Positions 37,959 through 50,479 of a DNA stretch of 64,000 nucleotides are shown piece after piece. The position numbers and the translations under genes were made by a program. Below the pieces are notes generated by a model. That model worked only from the letters and a program-made list of their open reading frames with translations, had not been told where the DNA came from and searched no databases. Every line of letters starts with the position of its first letter. The first letter of the stretch is position 1. This DNA comes from Paramecium tetraurelia (Eukaryota; Ciliophora; Oligohymenophorea; Peniculida; Parameciidae), in assembly GCF_000165425.1 (NCBI RefSeq), contig NW_001799377.1:199204-263203 (forward strand), read 5' to 3'.

Positions 37959-39386
37959 ATGATAAAACAAAAAAAGAAATAATATTAAAACAAGATGGAG
38001 TAGCTTATTCAAAATAAGAGACTAGAGCATCTGGAGTTATTGAATTAATTGGAGAGACTGGAAATATAATAATCAACAAAAGAGATACAAATAATTTAGA
38101 CGATTACACAATAGCAAAAAAGGGAGCAAGATATTGAGATAATGGCTGCACCACAACTAGTTTCACCGAAATGGTTAATGAATTTAAAGCCTACAATGAC
38201 ATATGAATGTGATGTTGTAACTCAAGAAGAGAGTGAATTAGATTAGATTGTTAAGCATCAATTAAAAGAGAAGATTCAGAAGCAGAAAGTAAGATATAAT
38301 ATGAATGAAATAGGAAATGCAATAACAAGCTTATTTAGAATTAATAAACGAATTAGACTTGTAATCAAAACATCACGCTTATGATGAGAAAGTAAAAGAG
38401 GATTTCAAATGCACATATCAATTTATGAGTTAGAGGAAACAAGTAAGTATTGACATAAAGTATTATGATTTCTTGAAATTAAACCCTCAGAATTATGTCA
38501 ATGATACTATCATTAACTTTTTCTTAAGATTCATAGAAAATGATATCTTCAAAAACAAATCTCTATTTATTTACAACACTTACTTTTGCACTCGACTGTT
38601 ATCATTTCATGCAGAATACAAACAAATTTATACACAGTATTTATAGAACAATTAAATGTTACAGAGATGGACAAAGGATAACATCTTTATGAAACAATAT
38701 ATTTTGTTTCCTCTGCATTTACGTGAACATTGGGCAGTGATATTTGTAGTGAATCCATTGCAAGTTTGCGAACAATTGTGTAATAATAACTATTAATTGA
38801 GTACTGATGTGAATAAGAATGGGTATTTAATCTATTTCGATTCGCTTCTTATTTAGGATCAAAGGATTGGAATTCAGATTAAGTTTTATTTGATGCATGT
38901 GTATAATCTTGAGCACAAGAGATATACTGATGATTAGATCTATGAGATTGTAATGAGATCAACTGTCCCTGTGTATTAGCCTATAGTACCAAGATAAACC
39001 AATCTAGTAGACTGTGGATTGTATATGTTGGAGTATGTGGAGAGGTTTTTAATGAATCCCTATTAAATTCTTAATAATTTGGAGTAGGATCACTTGAAAT
39101 GGTTTCCCAAAGTGATGATTTTTATTAAACGCATATTAATTAAAAAAATATTAAATGCCTTAAGTTCTGGATAAAAAGATTATGCACTTAGATACCAGGA
39201 AAATTGTAGAATGATCGATCAACAATTCAGTATTTATTTATTGATTATTATATATTAGCTGACTCAAATCAATACGACTATATAGATGAATAACTACTTG
39301 AATAATTGTAAGTGCCACGTTTACAATTTCATTTAAGCGAAGATTATAATTACTATTATGATGTTTCGCCTAGTGTTGGTGTGTGA
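37959..39386 (+). CDS. ULP1/SENP-type SUMO-like protease with coiled-coil N-terminus
   Basis: About 450 aa; introns 38289-38313 and 39164-39191. The N-terminus (start 37959, or the in-frame ATG at 37995) is a coiled coil (MEQLIQNKRLEHLELLNQL). The C48 cysteine-protease domain follows: YYDFLKLNPQNYVNDTIINFFLRF, HLREHWAVIFVVN (catalytic His), YLIYFDSL (Asp) and PRQTNLVDCGLYMLEY (Gln and Cys). The catalytic Gln is encoded by TAA. These enzymes cleave SUMO or NEDD8-type modifiers. One frame slip in an A7 run near 39142 (one A too many) is needed to reach the natural C-terminus RLQFHLSEDYNYYYDVSPSVGV; it looks like an assembly error. Confidence 0.88.
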
Positions 39387-39587
39387 TAAATATATATATA
39401 TTATCATTAATTTGACTATTTATTCTCATCCTGAATCGTATCCCATTTACACTTTTGTTAACTCCTTCTATTTTTCATTTTTCATCCTCTTTTCTAATTT
39501 GCATATTCAGAATCTAATTCTTTAACTAACTAAGTTTTTCTGGAAAAAGAATATGAACAACAAAGTCAATTGATTTATTAAGCAATG

Positions 39588-39970
39588 TTGTAATCTTGGT
39601 CATTCTCTTCTAAGTGTTATCTGGGAGGAATGATGGCTTAGTAATAAGTGATTAAGTCTGTGTTATTTATTTACTTGATAGGCCAAGATAAGATTAATTA
39701 CTAAAGAAACATCAGTCTTTTTTACCTTTATAACCTATGTAAAAGATTGGTTTGTTAACTATTATTCATTTATTATTATTCCCTATTCACATGTTATTCT
39801 TGTATTATGTTGAACATTTCTATGACAATTAAAATTAAAATTTACTAATGCTAGCTAAGATTTTGGTTGGTTTTGAATTCATTTAGTTAGTGTCTATTAA
39901 ATTTACTGTTATGCTAATTTTTATAAAGTTCCTATCACCTCAAACTCACAATTATCTAAATTTTAAATGA
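39588..39970 (+). CDS. Small multi-helix membrane protein, start uncertain
   Basis: From about 39588 the frame reads MLQSWSFSSKCYLGGMMAQQQVIK, then a 26-nt intron (about 39648-39673), then a basic linker and two to three hydrophobic helices (IGLLTIIHLLLFPIHMLFLYYV, LLMLAKILVGFEFIQLVSI, FTVMLIFIKFL) to TGA at 39968-39970. Coding-like sequence continues upstream (LTNQVFLEKEYEQQSQLIYQ) without an ATG, so the 5' end probably lies behind an unrecognised intron. Family unknown. Its stop lies 13 nt from the stop of the convergent gene. Confidence 0.55.
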
Positions 39971-39983
39971 CTTCAGCTCAATA

Positions 39984-40552
39984 TCATTTATATCTCTATA
40001 TAGATGCAGTCAAGCACTATTCATAGTCTCTTGCCTAAAAATTAAATCTCCTCTCAATAACCTACAACTTTTACTATTAATAACTAATGAAACTGAACTT
40101 CAACCATATATGTAACTTAGTTCTATCATCAAACACTTCTATTTTATTTTATATAATTTAATTTTCCCACCAATCTATTAAATTAACAAGGAAGAGCTAT
40201 CTATACAAATAAGCTGGTTATTTTAGAGTCAAACTCAATTCATATACTGAAGTTAAAGATTAGAGTGCATCACTATTCACCAAAGAGAGTTTCCTTTGCA
40301 TAGAGATGTGATGCATTTTAAAGTGATCTCAATGATTTTGGAATTAAATATTGCACTCTCATAAAATGCTACTCTTTTGTGTGTGTCATCTGAACTTTTG
40401 ACTTGAGCTTCTCCTAAGTCAGAGTTCTTATCATCATCTTGAGATCGCACATTTAATATTATATAATGCTTATCTTATTTAGTGGAGAGGTCTAGTGATT
40501 TTGAGTTACCCTCCTTTAAATCAAATAAGAAATCCTTCTATTTTTTGGCCAT
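39984..40552 (-). CDS. Unknown 179-aa protein
   Basis: Minus strand, start MAKKQKDFLFDLKEGN at 40552, one 29-nt intron (40328-40356), stop 39984-39986. The first half is acidic and polar (SQDDDKNSDLGEAQVKSSDD); the second half is helical with aromatic clusters (HFKMHHISMQRKLSLV, LYRQLFLVNLIDWWENQI, KLHIWLKFSFISYQQQ). No family recognised. The intron is supported because it moves the frame past a TGA into a clearly coding stretch. Confidence 0.7.
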
Positions 40553-40609
40553 CTCTTAGATGACCATCAAAAAAATAGCAGTCAAGAGGGTAATCATTAA
40601 TTAAATTAA

Positions 40610-41284
40610 ATGCACTCATATTTAGAAGAATTAAAGTAAAAAGATGTCATAGCTAAATAAATCAATTTACTCATTCAATAACTTCAATAACATCAATTAA
40701 CCTAATCTCTTGTTCCTAAAAGTCATTAAGATATAGCAGAATTTATGGTACTCAATAGACTCAGGAATATTGACACATATATTCAGTTATGTGAAATGAC
40801 AGGAAAATGTTTGGGATAGGCCAGATCAGATATTAAAGAAAATGACAATCAATTAAATGATCAATTTCACATACAATTATTGTAGTTTGGACTACAAAGA
40901 AAGAAGCTAGAAAAGAAGAACTCTCGGAAATAACAGAAAATGCCCATCATTCACATTAATACTCCCAGTACTGAATAAGATTCTTGTAGTTTATATAATA
41001 AAAAATTAAAGAAAAAGGATAAATATTTAAAATTGCAGTAAGTCATGAGTGAAGTACAATCGAAATAGTCCTTAAAAGATAGAGTGAAAATCGAAGAATA
41101 CTTTTAGAATAAAAAATTGTAGAAGTTATTGCAAATAGATGGATGGAAGATTATCGATTAATCACCTTTATATGAACCAGTACCTGATAGCTTAATAAAG
41201 TAATCCTTGCATCATTATTATTCATATTGTAAGGTAGTTCTTGAGGAGTTTGCAGATATTATCGCTCTTAAGTCATAATCTTGA
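40610..41284 (+). CDS. Unknown coiled-coil protein, single exon
   Basis: 225 codons without intron (224 aa). Starts MHSYLEELKQKDVIAKQ, with a Q-rich helix, a central helical part (AEFMVLNRLRNIDTYIQLCEMTGKC), a basic segment (RKKLEKKNSRKQQKM) and a C-terminal portion LQIDGWKIIDQSPLYEPVP...YCKVVLEEFADIIAL. No known domain. It diverges from the minus-strand gene, with 57 nt between the two starts. Confidence 0.8.
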
Positions 41285-41387
41285 TTTCTCAGTATTTTAT
41301 AATATTCATACACAATTATCAAATTATTAATACTATATTTCTATATAATTTTGACAATCATCTAAAATTTTAAAGAAAACCTACATT

Positions 41388-41774
41388 ATGCTAAACAATC
41401 AAACAGATTCAGAATTAATACTTAGTATCGATAGTTAAATGGAAAATAACAATCAATAACTTAAAGTAAATAAACAAACAGATCCAATTATTGAATGGGA
41501 AGACTAGAAATCTCAATCCATTCTTAAGACCAATCATCTTCCAATCACACTAGATAATTCATCTCAGGACAGAAAAAGATTCTATTCCAACAATGAATTT
41601 AGAAAAGTCTCCTTTGATGAGAGTCTCAATACAGTGCATACATATACTAAAGATAATAGAAAAGAAATAAAAAACTTTGAAACAAGCTTTAAACAAAAGA
41701 AAAAGGTAGATAAACCTGAACTTCCAAAATCCAAGAGATTTGGAAATCACAAAAAAAGAAAAAACTCTTTTTGA
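41388..41774 (+). CDS. Protein phosphatase 1 docking/regulatory protein
   Basis: 129 codons, no intron (128 aa). Carries the two docking motifs used by PP1 regulators in the usual order: SILK at residues 44-47 (KSQSILKTN) and RVxF-type KVSF at 73-76 (FRKVSFDESLNTVHTY), with a basic C-terminus (KSKRFGNHKKRKNSF). SILK plus RVxF is seen in inhibitor-2 and a few other PP1 partners. The rest is polar and probably disordered, as expected for this class. Binding to PP1 is inference from motifs; which cellular process it steers is unknown. Confidence 0.75.
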
Positions 41775-42204
41775 CCAATAATTAGATGTTATATATATTA
41801 CCGTTATTATAGATCTATTTAATTATTTCTCTTTCTATTTACATCATTCTTCCAATTGTTTAAGTAGTAGATCCTGTCATCATATATATTTCTCATAGCT
41901 ATCCTAATTTAATGGAATAATTTTAATTTATTCTTAGGCTCAAATCTTAAAGTAAATTACATATTAAAAAATATTAATATATTATTATATAATTGAAAGA
42001 TTGTCAAAATGATTTTTAAAGCAATTAATAATACAAATAGATGATTTCCATTTATTTATAAAAATTAAATTTAAATGTTGGAATGAAGTTGCCTACAAAT
42101 AATAATTTGAAAACGATAACATTTAGTTTTATGTTTAAAATTTCTAGTTTATAAATTGTTAATTGCCAAATATCTTGTTTACAATACAGAATTTAAATTA
42201 GAAA
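41775..42204. other. Spacer between convergent genes
   Basis: About 430 nt of AT-rich sequence between the PP1-docking gene (+) and the F-BAR gene (-). No coding frame or RNA recognised. Confidence 0.5.
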
Positions 42205-44071
42205 TCAATCCTTTTTATTTTCTTATTGAGCTTTCTCAATTTACTCCTATATTTTTTGAAACTATGCTTCTTTCTCTAAGGCATCATTAATTTTTTTTTG
42301 GTTTTCAAATCCTTCAATTGCATTCTAAAAATCAAATAAATATATTACAAATAAATCAAGTGTTATTTCTTCATTCAATTCAAAAAATGCTAAAAATTTG
42401 TACATAATATCTTTCAATGCTCCAATTTTAAAATTAAACAATAACATATTTTATGCCATTTGAGTTAAAATTGTTAAGATCATATTCTTTTCTGCTTAAA
42501 TTTATTCATTTTGACTAAATTGAAATATATCTAATACTTTGGTAATCTTTATTTCTTTTATTACTCTTTTATTTTTTCATAAATTGATTAAATAATACTT
42601 GTTTCCCACAAATCTCGAGTTTCCCAAACCTGATGTTTAGCAAATTCATTTGATAAAAAGTAACACTGCATTTTGTTATTCTCAATTTTCTCTTAATAGA
42701 AAGTAAATGAAAGATTCATTAATTATCTTGAAGTCCCTGCATCAAATGTATCTAAACACTAAATTATTTTAATTTAATACTATTTCCAATAATGAATTGA
42801 ATAACTTAAGTACATTCTAAAAGGCTATAGTTCCTAGTTTGAATTAAGTATTCAGTCTTTTATTTTAAATTGCCAAAATTACGAGCATTCTCTATTGGTA
42901 ATTATCCTTTGTTTTTTTCTTTAATTCTTGGAATACTTGAATTGAGAGTTCCTCTTCCTTCCAACAATCATGTATCAATTTAGCAGCATAATAAGTTTCC
43001 TATTATTTTTAATCTTCTGGTAAAACCTCGATTCCTTAGTCAACGCTAGCAATGATATTATTGACAGATTCATCATTATTTAAATTCAATAATTCATCAA
43101 ATTCTTTCTAGAAGAACTTTTATAAACTATTGCTAATAAAGGTGTTCAAATGAACTATTTCAGTTTTTTCAAAAAGTGATGGACCATCTTGTTTAATATT
43201 GGTAATAAATTTATTAACTTCATCTTTAGGTTAGATTTCATTGATTACTTCTGTAATTTTCTCAAGATCATATTAGACATTTTTAGAATGAGAGACCTCA
43301 AAGATCTAAGTGTGAATATATTAATTATTTACAATTTGTCGTATTAAAGTATCTTAGAGTATGCCAATCCTCTTTTCTTCTTGCTCTTACATAACATTTA
43401 GTATTTCTTGCATTCTAGTTTTAGAGGTTTCACAACTGGAATTATACTCGAACACAGATTGTTTATATTATTATTCAAGATCTGAGTATTCCTTCTTGAT
43501 TTGATTCACCTTATAGTATTAATTGATTCTTTTCTTCTCTGAGTATTCAGATAGTAGATTATAGACTACCAAAACAGTTGCATACTACTCATACTCTCTT
43601 TTCTTTTATTTGTACTCTTAGAAACTCTATTAACTTTTAATTCAATAATACTTTCTTGAATTCCTAATTTAAGAGTAAATTCTCCTTCTCCATTTTCTTG
43701 GCTTCTTCTATCAGCTTTTTTGATGCACCATTTTATTATTGAATGACTTATTTAAGCTACGTAATCAGATCCTCCCTTATTTAAGAACACAAACTCTAAG
43801 CCTAATATTACCTGCTTGATGTTAGACTTTTCAAACAGAAAATAGGAACCTTGTACATTCTATTAATCACTTAATATTTGTACTGCTATCTCTCATCCAA
43901 TTTGGCAATATTAGACACTAATTTTTCTAATGATTTGGCATATTTTTCTTCTAAATTTGCTCTCTCTTCAAACAAATCTATAATCTCTTCAATTATTTTT
44001 CGACCTGTCTAAGATTAATTTGCCACCTATGTAAAATATGAAAACAATGATTCTGCATAATTTTGTTGCAT
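42205..44071 (-). CDS. F-BAR domain protein
   Basis: Minus-strand protein of roughly 580-590 aa. The N-terminus MQQNYAESLFSYFTQVANQSQTGRKIIEEIIDLFEERANLEEKYAKSLEKL is the classic F-BAR opening. Helical sequence follows (LCSQIREDLITQLKQ, EEAKKMEKENLLLNQEFKK, REYEQYATVLVVYNLLSEY), then a second helical region (YYAAKLIHDCWKEEELSIQVFQELK, FFELNEEITLDLFVIYLF) and a charged C-terminus. F-BAR proteins bend membranes in endocytosis and cytokinesis. Introns that restore the frame include GTATTATTG...TAG near 43615, GTATTAAAT...TAG near 42790 and GTATTAGAT...TAG near 42530. The exon around 43800-43880 could not be resolved fully. Confidence 0.83.
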
Positions 44072-44236
44072 TTTATTAATTAATTATCAAATATAACAAG
44101 TAATATTCTATAAGATATTCTTAAACTTTACTTCTTCTTATTATCATTTTAATTAGTATAAACGACAACATTCATAAGAATAATGTTCTAAGCTAATATC
44201 TTTATTAATTTTTTTATTTTCTTAAATTAATATTTC

Positions 44237-45597
44237 ATGGAGGAATAACTTTCACAATTAAAACTTTAAGTTGATCAACTAACTGAAGAAGCAGAGTATG
44301 ATTTCCAAAAAGGAGAACATTACAAACCTCAAATTACATCCATTATTAAATAAATTGACTCCTTGATTGAAAATGAAGAATTAGAAAGTAATTTGAATTT
44401 TTTATATTTTTAGTCTCAAAGAAGCATAAGATAGAGCTCTATTTCTTAAAAGGAAAGGCCTCAGATATTCTACCAGAATATTCCAAGTTTGCTGAAGAAG
44501 CTCTTACCAAAGCAGTAAAAATTAATTCAAAATCAAATTTAGATGAAATTGAACCCTTTTCACATAGACAGCTTAAATACCCTTGGACATATATTATGGA
44601 AGAAAAAAGATTTTCTAGCAGCCAAATAATGTTTTGAAACTGCAATTGAAAAAGATCCAAATAATATAAAATCATTATAATACTTATCGATTGTTTTGAG
44701 ACAAGTCGGAGATTAAAAGGATAAGAGTGCAAATGTGACCAAATCTTTAGAAATAGCTAAGAAAGCCTTAACTTTTGATTTAAAAAATTCATAATCTTGG
44801 TATTTGGTTGGGAATGCTTACCTCTCTGATTATTTTATGAATCCAAAGAAAAATAATAATGAATTAAATCTCGCTTTATCTGCATACAATTAATCAGAAA
44901 AGAATTAAACTAGAGAAAACCCTGATTTATATTTCAATAGAGGAAATGTAATAGTATATTATCTAATCCTAGATTCACTGTTATTTTGAAGATTATCAAT
45001 TGGCCTTCAATGATTATCAGAAAGCCAATTAAATAGACTAATCCTTAACCAATGATACATTAAAAGAAGTCTAATAGAAAGTACTAAAAGTGTATGATTT
45101 GGTCACAAACAAATGCAGGATAACATAAAAGAAGCTATCAAACATTGTCAAATAAATTCCAATAGGATTGAGAGAATAACCTAAAGGATTCGATAAACCA
45201 CTTTAAATGTGTACCATAGGAGATCTTAAAGATGGAATAAATAAAGGCGTGATTCTAGCTAGCAAAAGTTTGGTAAGTTATACACAGTAAAATACAGTGC
45301 CTGCTGGATTTGTGATAGTGGATAGTAAATTAAATTTTGCTAGTCTATCTATTTATAATGCCTCATAAGAAATTTATGAGAAGATTAGAGAATTAACTGA
45401 TGTGTTTATAATTGAACCAGAAGTGAAATAAATAAATTGCGAAATAGATGGAAAAGTAATAAATATAGAGATTATAATAGCAAATATCTTATATGTGTAT
45501 ATAGGTAAAAGACGCAAACAAAATTTACGTTGAGAACGAAAAAATAGTTAACCAATTAGCACATTCAATGGTCGTTAATTAAACATTTGAGAAGTGA
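44237..45597 (+). CDS. TTC5: TTC5 (STRAP)-like tetratricopeptide/OB-fold protein
   Basis: About 418 aa; introns 44388-44413, 44515-44542, 44948-44972 and 45456-45480. TPR helices read EEALTKAMKLNPFHID, LNTLGHILWKKKDFLAAKQCFETAIEKDP, YLSIVLRQVGD, SQSWYLVGNAYLSDYF and LALSAYNQSEKN...NPDLYFNRGN, closely matching TTC5. The C-terminal OB-fold part gives ASLSIYNASQEIYEK and IYVENEKIVNQLAHS. TTC5 is a stress and actin cofactor in animals and recognises nascent tubulin for mRNA autoregulation, a role that would be interesting in a microtubule-rich ciliate (family knowledge plus inference). Confidence 0.88.
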
Positions 45598-45722
45598 GAT
45601 TTTGATCTATAATATTTTTGATTGAAGTATCATTATGATTTGATAATGTATTTTAGATAAATATTTAAAATTCAACCATTCTTCAAACGTGAAATCTAAT
45701 AATTAAATTACTATATTATTAA

Positions 45723-46735
45723 ATGCAGCAAGGTGAAGTTAATTTAACAGAGAAGAGATAAATGAGAAGAGCAAGAACTAATTTTGAGAGTGAAATGTAA
45801 TTTCATAGTTTATAGAATAAAGGGATGACTAAATGAATGAGAAAATGACATGCTATGAAAGTGTTTTAAATTGTTTTGGATCCTTCTTTGGAACCTTGAG
45901 AGCTTGGTTCCCATGCTGTTGTTGTTGCTTTCCATATCCGTATTATGAAATAACTCAGGGATCCAAGGGATTGTTATAAAAATTCGGAAAATATTAAAAG
46001 ACCTTGGAACCTGGACTACATGAATTCAATCCGTAATCTATTTATACTATTCCTTAGCTTTACAGATAGAATCATTCCTGTGAGTACAAAGACATTGTAA
46101 TTCAATTAGATTTTAATAGTTTAGCATCATTGATTTAGAGAGATAACTTATTTTGACTAAAGACAATATCACTGTCAATATTGATACGATCGTTTATTAT
46201 AGAGTTGTAGACGTGTGTAAGTCAGCCTATAGAGTCAAAAAAATTGTAGAAGCAGTTAAAGAAATAACATACGCAGTATTAATAATATTTGATTTTAAGA
46301 CTCTTCGAACCGTTGCTGGTGAACACACTCTATAGGATATAATTGAGAATAGATAGAAGATCGCTGATGAAATAGAGGGGTTTGTATTTGATGTTGTATC
46401 AGAGTGGGGTGTATTTCATTGTTTATTTACGTTAGGAATCTTCTTAGAACATGTTTTCATTAAGGATATGTAAATGGGAGATGAATTATAAAGTTCATTA
46501 TCAAATGCTCCCAAGGCCTAGAGATTAGCTTAGTCTAAAATCATTTCAGCAAAAGTAATGTTATGTTAAACTTTAGAGTGATGTTGAGGCTGCTAAGCTC
46601 ATGAGAGAGGCTGCTGATATGTTAGATTCTAAGGCAGCTATGTAAATTCGATACTTTGAAACTATTTAACTTATTGCAAAAAACAAAAATCCAAAAATAT
46701 TGTTTTTGTCTATGGATTAGACTTAAAAAAAATGA
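45723..46735 (+). CDS. Stomatin-like SPFH membrane protein
   Basis: About 296 aa; introns 45797-45822, 46097-46119, 46276-46299, 46409-46435 and 46555-46576. A short hairpin membrane segment with a five-cysteine cluster (WFPCCCCCFPYP, likely palmitoylated) precedes the SPFH domain: EITQGSKGLLQKFGKYQKTLEPGLHEFNP, LTKDNITVNIDTIVYYRVVD, TLRTVAGEHTL, IADEIEGFVFDVVSEWG, and the C-terminal helix SDVEAAKLMREAADMLDSKAAMQIRYFETIQ. Stomatins oligomerise on membranes and modulate ion channels. The intron calls restore the TLRTV motif exactly. Length matches stomatin (about 290 aa). Confidence 0.93.
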
Positions 46736-46877
46736 TTATAGATTATCACAATTCATTCATGTTCAATAATATAATATTGAATAATGGATCTAAATTTAGA
46801 TATCATTATATTATCATCTATTAGTTTTAAATAAGAACAGAGTCTGATTTATTTTTCTAATAAATATCAAATTAAAA

Positions 46878-47686
46878 ATGAATTAAACAGGAGATTTGGA
46901 AATTTTAAATCACTAATTGAGCATCTAAAACAACAAGATGTCCCTTTAAATAGAGGTCTTATCATAATAACTCTAATTACTTAGAAAATAAATTCAATAA
47001 TTATAAGAAAGGGCAGCAGATTACTAAAATTTAAGTGCTGAAAATGTAACTTTAAAAAAAGACATTATGAATTTATAAGAACAAATTTAGGCACAAGAAT
47101 CAGAGTAATTGTTAGTTCAAGAGAGTTAGTTCAACTCGCAAATTCAAGAAATGCAAAAAAGACATAAAAAGCAAATATAAGACTTAAAAACTTTATATGA
47201 GGATAAAATTATAACGTTGTAGAAAGAAAAGACCTCTATGTAAGATTAGGCTATGTAAATGGGAGTGTCTAATTAAGCATCGAAAACCTTGGAATAGTAA
47301 GCTGCTAAAATAATACAAATAAGCCATAAGTTAGAGTAATTAATTTATATAAGTCAGAAAAACCTTGTCTGATCTTCCATCCCAAAGTCCCAGTCATGGA
47401 CATATAGGAATATCTAAAGAAATGTACGATTAAATGTTGGAACAGTTAAAAACCAAATCCTCGAAAAATATAATCTTGGAAAAAATACATGACTAGCAAA
47501 ATAAGTAAATTCTATTTGCTATAGTTTAGTTCTCAGCGATACAAGAAAATGTCCATTGCCAACATCAAAAAGGAAACTAATTTTAGTGTCAAAAGAATTT
47601 TGCATTACAATAAACCATAAGAGTCTCCAAGAACTCAAAACTCTATAAATGCTCTCACAATAAGTACATTAACCAAGAAGTCTTGA
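46878..47686 (+). CDS. Coiled-coil protein
   Basis: About 253 aa; introns 47336-47357 and 47505-47529. Starts MNQTGDLEILNHQLSIQ and runs as a nearly continuous coiled coil (EVLSQQLQLLRKQIQQLQER, NLSAENVTLKKDIMNLQEQ, KRHKKQIQDLKTLYEDK) to about residue 165, then a serine-rich segment (DLPSQSPSHGHIG) and a basic tail (SIANIKKETNFSVKRILHYNKPQ). No domain beyond the coiled coil. Likely cytoskeletal or centrosomal by character only. Confidence 0.8.
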
Positions 47687-47871
47687 TCATTATTTTACTT
47701 AAATATAATACATTTCATAAATTTAACAGAAAAAATTTAGACGGTTGTCATTGGCAGCTTGATTTCTTTTAATAACATATAAATTAATTTGTAATATTTG
47801 ATTAAGTTTAGAATGAATCGTATAAGGAAAATTATTGGAATATGTTTAAACTAAATGATTATCAATAGTAA

Positions 47872-50479
47872 TGATTAATTAAGTCTATCTCTCTTAAGAC
47901 TGACTACTTACCATATCTATTTCTTTTTGGAGTTCCAACGACATAGGTTGAGGATGACCGAACTTCTCTAACAGGAGTAGAACGCTTTATTTAAGTTTCA
48001 AGAAAAGTATTCTTGGACTTTTCATAGCATTTCTCATCAATTAATCTACTGTTATCCTTTTTTAAAGATGATACTCGATACTCTAGCAATATAGTCAATA
48101 TAAATATATTACCCATTTCATTAATTAGTTTAGTACTTTATTTCTCATATTGTTTTAGTTACAATTACCATTATTAACATTATTCTTTAAGATTTTTGTT
48201 CTCTTCTGTCAATGTGGCAATTTATGAATGTAGTTGCACAACAAATTAATTATATTATATTTATTATGCTTCAGATAATCCTTTTAATTCTAATCTAAAT
48301 GATATTTATTATTATTTACTTAAAAACATGATCTATATTTATCAAATATTTTTGCTAATCTACGAGGAGATCTTAAACTTACAACTTGAAATATTCCTAT
48401 TATTGCATTATTTCTGTTTTCAACAACTAATTTTCTGTATTTAAATTCTAAATAACATTTTCTAACCCTCTTTTTTCTAATGTTATCTATTATGAATAGT
48501 TTTCAAGTTTTTCTCTTTCTTAGGCAATCTCTTTTTCAATTTTCACCTTCAAACTTGAATCCACTGCCTTTTTTAAGGCTTCAATTTCTTTTTAATGTTT
48601 ATCTTTAAGTAAACTCAATTACTCTCTTAATTAACTTGTTTCAGCCAATTCTTGAGATTATATTTCAATTCTATTTTCTGCAAATTTTAATTATTAATGG
48701 GTTTCTGATAACAATTATTTTATTTAATTTAAATTAGATAAGGTCTCTTACAAATTATTGGTTATTTTGATATTTTCTTCTTAGGTTTTATGTAATTTGG
48801 TTTATATCTATTGAATTTCATCTTAAAATCTTTATAATTTCTCAAGTTAGTCCTTGTTTTACATTTCATAATTTTCCTCCATACGGATAGTCTTTAATTT
48901 CCAATTATCTATTTCATTACTCTGTTCCACAGTAAGTTATTGAAGTCTGTGTAATTCATTTCTAAGACTTTGAATTTGCGGTCTAGTCTCTTCGATTTCT
49001 TCCCCTTTAATGTTACTTTGATAGGATAATTGCTATATGTAGGATGCTTATTCATCAATTTTCTGCAATAAAACATTGATTCTGTCGTTTAGATTATTGA
49101 CTTCTTTATTTTTTTATTATAAAATTTGTTCTGTTTACTAAGTTATAAGAATAATACGTTACCAATTTATTTTGCTGTTAATTTTACAACAATTTAATAT
49201 CAAATTGATTTTGTTATTATTTAAGGTAGGATGTATTCTCTTGAAACAATTTATCGAATTTCAACTTTTAAGCTTCTAACTCTTTATATTGCATAAGTAA
49301 TTGTTATTCTTTAATCTAAATATCTTAGGCATTGTCTGCTAATTACTTTTCTAGGGTAGTGGTTTTATTAATTTCATTATTTAGATTTTATCTAGTTTAA
49401 TTAAGTAGTTTTTATAAATCTTCATTTTCCATAATCACTTATTAAATTTACTTTTTAAGATGATTTATCTCCATGTTATAATTATTTTGATTTTCCTATT
49501 GTTATAACTTATGATTTCTGTTCAATTCGTTTAGGTTGGATTTCATCTAATTAATATCAATTTTATATTGTTAAAATTCTTAATCATTTTTTTCTAATTG
49601 TAACCTTTCTTCTTTTTCCAATAGCTTCAATTCTTCAAATTGTATTATTAATTCTTCATACTTTATTCTTCTACTCTCAATATCTTTTTCCAGATTGATT
49701 AATTTCTATTTTTATTATCTATTTTCATTGACTTATGATTCTAATGATATTTATAATTATGAGATCTTTTCGCTATTCTTTTTAATAACAGCATCCTACT
49801 ATTCCAAAATGTTACTAATTTATTGATTATTATTAAGTAACTCATTTCCTTTTTTATCCTTATAATCAAGTTGTTCTTTTACCATTTATAGTTCCTTTGT
49901 ACAAGTCTTCAATTTCTCTTCGTATGATTAAATATGATCTGAATTTTATTTTAATTCATTGAGTAACTTCTCAATGTTGACTGTTAGATTCTTATTTTGT
50001 TGTTCATACATTTCTCCATAATGAGCTTTCCATTTTTATTCAATCATTTCTGTTTCAACTTAAAACTTTTTTTGTAATGATTCATACTGATAAGACAGTT
50101 CTTCCAATTAGATTTGTAAGCTCTAATTCATTAAAACAACCTTCTCATTTTCATATATCATTTTTGTAGTTCTATTTTCTATTGTTCTATATCTATCATC
50201 TTTTTATGATTAATAAGCATTCTATAGCATTCGTTATTCCTCTTACAAAAATTCAATTTCTCTATTTTTATCATTCAATTATGATATTAATCTCTCATTC
50301 TCTGTCGCTAGCATCACTACTTTATTTTCTAATTCTTAAACTGTTAATCTTTGTTGGCTTTGATTTAACTCTGCTAATAGATCCCTTTGATAGAAATGAT
50401 AATCCTTTTTATCGCTAAGATTACTGATATTATGAAGAGATGAATCTTTATCAAAGTACATCTATCTCGTGTCATACAT
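47872..50479 (-). CDS. Long coiled-coil protein
   Basis: Minus-strand protein of roughly 850 aa starting MYDTRQMYFDKDSSLHNISNL. From about residue 40 it is coiled coil (LLAELNQSQQRLTVQELENK, MLATENERLISQLNDKNREIEFLQ), rich in Q, N, E, K and L with many TAA/TAG glutamines, almost to the end. The C-terminus reads VREVRSSSTYVVGTPKRNRY, then a probable 27-nt intron, then DLINHYY. It resembles centrosomal or basal-body coiled-coil proteins only in composition. Introns inside the coiled coil were not placed. Confidence 0.75.

Noticed and set aside
43580-43640. Apparent frameshift in the F-BAR gene
   Set aside because: A 25-nt intron restores the coiled coil exactly.
44560-44600. Apparent frameshift in TTC5
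   Set aside because: Explained by the 28-nt intron at 44515-44542, after which the TPR sequence continues in frame.
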